NCBI GenBank assembly: GCA_030617525.1
Contig: JAUWVG010000155.1
Location: 1-6,190, forward strand
Length of the DNA stretch: 6,190 nucleotides
Direction of reading: 5' to 3'
Source: Candidatus Aminicenantota bacterium
GTDB taxonomy: Bacteria; Acidobacteriota; Aminicenantia; Aminicenantales; Aminicenantaceae
Both the position numbers and the translations under genes were made by a program. Below are positions 4,472 to 6,190 of this stretch, in pieces. Numbering within the stretch: the stretch's first letter is position 1; the number at the start of each line of letters is the position of its first letter. A model generated the notes under the pieces. It ran no database searches. It was given only the letters and a program-made list of their open reading frames with translations, and was not told the origin of the DNA.

Positions 4472-6190
4472 TTAATTAAAGACTGCATTAAAAAGAAGCT
4501 TAAAATTTACGTAAGATTGAGCCCGATTGTGAACGTTGAATCCAAAGAGAAAAATTGTTCCTCTATTATAGGACACTTCCAGGATCGAAGATTTTCCTCG
4601 TAGAAGTTCTTCTCCGAGAATCCAACCGCTGAGCAGCAGGCTTTCATTTGGATAAGATGCAACAATTTGAACGGAAATATTGTCGTTTTTCTCCTGCTCT
4701 CCCTCATCAGAATCTGTGATAAGATCAAACGCTTGTCCTCTTGAAAAATATCCCATGCCCTTTTCATCTAATCCATAAGCCAATGGCAAATCAGTCTTGT
4801 ATGTCATTTTTAAAATCGAACCAGGACAGTTGAAAGTATCGGATTTGACATCTTCAAGAACATTTTTAACGGGAAGTTTAAACTCATGGATAGCAAATCT
4901 CACTGAGCTCTTGTTGCACACCAGAGTGCCGCCATTGTTCACAAATGCTTTTAAGTTTTCCACTCCGTCTTTTGTGATGCCCCCCACATAATCCGGCGGC
5001 ATCGTCCCTTTGCGGTGCCCATTAATAATTGAAGATGGATTTTGGTCCGGCAGAAAAATTACATCAAAACGATCATCGAGATTACCGGCTCTTATCTCCG
5101 CATCGGTCAGTGCATGGAAAGGAATTTCATATCTATCGAATATGAGTGATATCCAGCCGGCATCCATATTTGCAGCCCAGGATTTGTAAAGTGCAATCCT
5201 GGGAATTTGCAGAGGTCTCAGTTCCCCTGAAACTTTCCCCCCAAAAAATGTCGTCCCGGTTTTGGAGGCGATGCCAACAAGAGCGTTTTTAGAAAGACTT
5301 CCGGCGTCAACGATAAAAGATCCATTAGGGAACTCGTTCCCATCGATGTAAACATCAGAAAGTGCCCGATAGACTTTTCCGCCCGCTTTGAGAATACGGA
5401 TTGCAGCAGTGACACTTATGTTTTCAGAGGAGGACAGAATGTAATGAGGGCCGCTTCCTTTTATGTCCCCGGGAACGAAAAAAGTTTCCGGAATAAGTGT
5501 TTTAGCGACGTCGAGAGGCGTACTCATTTGCGTTGCGCTTATTCCCATCTGGAGGTGAAGTGTCCAGCCTACTCCGTCGTAAGGTGCGAGTGGAGCCCCT
5601 TCCCAACGAACCGTTCTCGACAGTCCCTGCCAGAGATGGCCGTATTTTCTTAAGTCGGGGTATTCCTGTTTCTCCAGGATATTCTTTGCATAGGAACCGA
5701 AGGCCTGGCTTGTCGGTATGATGTAGGACCCCTTAGGATAGGGAATGCCTTCGTGAGTAAATGACTCATCTGCCGAGTAAACTTCGATGCCATATCCGAT
5801 AAATCGATTCAGCATCAACCGGCATGTGCTGAGATCCTTTTGATGGGCAGAAAGAATCCAACCGTAAGGGGGTTCTTTACTGAATTTTTCAATGATATCA
5901 TTTCCCATCTTGTATTTATAGTAGAGGAATTCATAGCAATACTTCGCAGCCGCATCCAGTACGGATTTGGAGGCCGTCAGGTTGTATGCGATGGCATCCC
6001 TCAACCGCCACCAACCGCCCTTCCATGGACTTGGATAGAATGTTCCCACAGTGAGATCACGATAAGCTTCGGGAAAATCGTTGATCCGATAATAATGAGG
6101 AGTTGCATACCCGAAGTTGGCTGTTTCGGTCAGAATTGTTGGAATATTATGCGTTTCCACGGCAGGGCCATCCGCATATCCCGGATACCA
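4472..6190 (-). CDS. M14-type zinc carboxypeptidase, C-terminal 572 residues (5' partial)
   Basis: This is the C-terminal part of a large M14 (carboxypeptidase A-like) metallopeptidase of the type with a long C-terminal extension, usually secreted, which trims residues from peptide C-termini. The frame is open to the right edge, reading WYPGYADGPAVETHNIPTILTETANFG with the break at the window end, so the GTG at 6160 is internal and not a start. Counting the edge Trp as residue 1, Glu22 in ILTET is the likely M14 catalytic glutamate. The zinc motif HxxE and its distant His lie outside the window. Next come the family segment GGWWRLRD (58-65), EPPYGWIL (about 106-113), and GWTLHLQMGI (about 208-217). 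From about 330 a Rossmann/flavodoxin-like domain resembling class I glutamine amidotransferase folds appears (IALYKSWAANMDAGW, then DVIFLPDQ and NGGTLV), and the end reads GTIFLFGFNVHNRAQSY. Full-length relatives are about 850-950 residues. It converges on the TldD/PmbA operon and is transcribed separately. The family call is firm; substrate and export are inferred. Confidence 0.88.
   Translation of the reverse strand, partial: WYPGYADGPAVETHNIPTILTETANFGYATPHYYRINDFPEAYRDLTVGTFYPSPWKGGWWRLRDAIAYNLTASKSVLDAAAKYCYEFLYYKYKMGNDIIEKFSKEPPYGWILSAHQKDLSTCRLMLNRFIGYGIEVYSADESFTHEGIPYPKGSYIIPTSQAFGSYAKNILEKQEYPDLRKYGHLWQGLSRTVRWEGAPLAPYDGVGWTLHLQMGISATQMSTPLDVAKTLIPETFFVPGDIKGSGPHYILSSSENISVTAAIRILKAGGKVYRALSDVYIDGNEFPNGSFIVDAGSLSKNALVGIASKTGTTFFGGKVSGELRPLQIPRIALYKSWAANMDAGWISLIFDRYEIPFHALTDAEIRAGNLDDRFDVIFLPDQNPSSIINGHRKGTMPPDYVGGITKDGVENLKAFVNNGGTLVCNKSSVRFAIHEFKLPVKNVLEDVKSDTFNCPGSILKMTYKTDLPLAYGLDEKGMGYFSRGQAFDLITDSDEGEQEKNDNISVQIVASYPNESLLLSGWILGEELLRGKSSILEVSYNRGTIFLFGFNVHNRAQSYVNFKLLFNAVFN

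Noticed and set aside
6158..6160. GTG at 6160 as the start of the minus-strand M14 gene
   Set aside because: Ten further codons upstream continue the family pattern (WYPGYADGPA) to the window edge, and there is no ribosome-binding motif.

Overview
This window comes from a bacterial chromosome of middling GC content with ordinary bacterial gene structure: Shine-Dalgarno sites, short gaps between genes, and no introns. A Tat-exported TldD-type lipoprotein and a large M14 carboxypeptidase with a C-terminal amidotransferase-like region recall Acidobacteriota/Aminicenantes-type anaerobes. That placement is an impression from gene content and protein style, with low confidence; no ribosomal or other marker gene is present.

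Layout. (1) Positions 2-901, + strand: the C-terminal two thirds of a metallo-beta-lactamase/beta-CASP RNA-processing nuclease of the YSH1/CPSF73-like type, cut by the left edge. (2) 932-2485, +: a TldD-family metallopeptidase with a complete HExxxH motif and a conserved C-terminal Cys, preceded by a twin-arginine signal and a lipobox. (3) 2501-3835, +: its partner PmbA/TldE, which lacks both the metal motif and any signal peptide. These three genes are packed 30 and 15 bp apart and probably form one transcription unit. (4) 3836-4471: a 636-bp stretch between convergent genes with no convincing intact gene. It is rich in inverted repeats, including a 41-bp imperfect inverted repeat, and carries what look like scraps of decayed coding sequence and a possible two-way terminator. 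(5) 4472-6190, - strand: the C-terminal 572 residues of an M14-type zinc carboxypeptidase, cut by the right edge.

How the genes may work together. TldD and PmbA/TldE form a heteromeric protease in characterised bacteria, where TldD carries the metal site and TldE is catalytically silent. It degrades unfolded peptides and matures some modified peptides such as microcin B17. Here the metal subunit appears to be a Tat-exported lipoprotein while the partner has no signal, which raises the possibility that they cross the membrane as a folded pair. The convergent M14 enzyme is also of a family that is usually secreted, so a shared theme of extracytoplasmic peptide breakdown is possible. The nuclease has no evident functional tie to the proteases beyond being in the same likely operon.

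The least ordinary signals are the predicted export of TldD, a 15-bp tandem duplication exactly covering its ribosome-binding site and start codon, and the long inverted repeat with decayed coding traces. I see no CRISPR array, tRNA, rRNA, intact insertion sequence, or clear evidence of an undescribed defence or mobile system.
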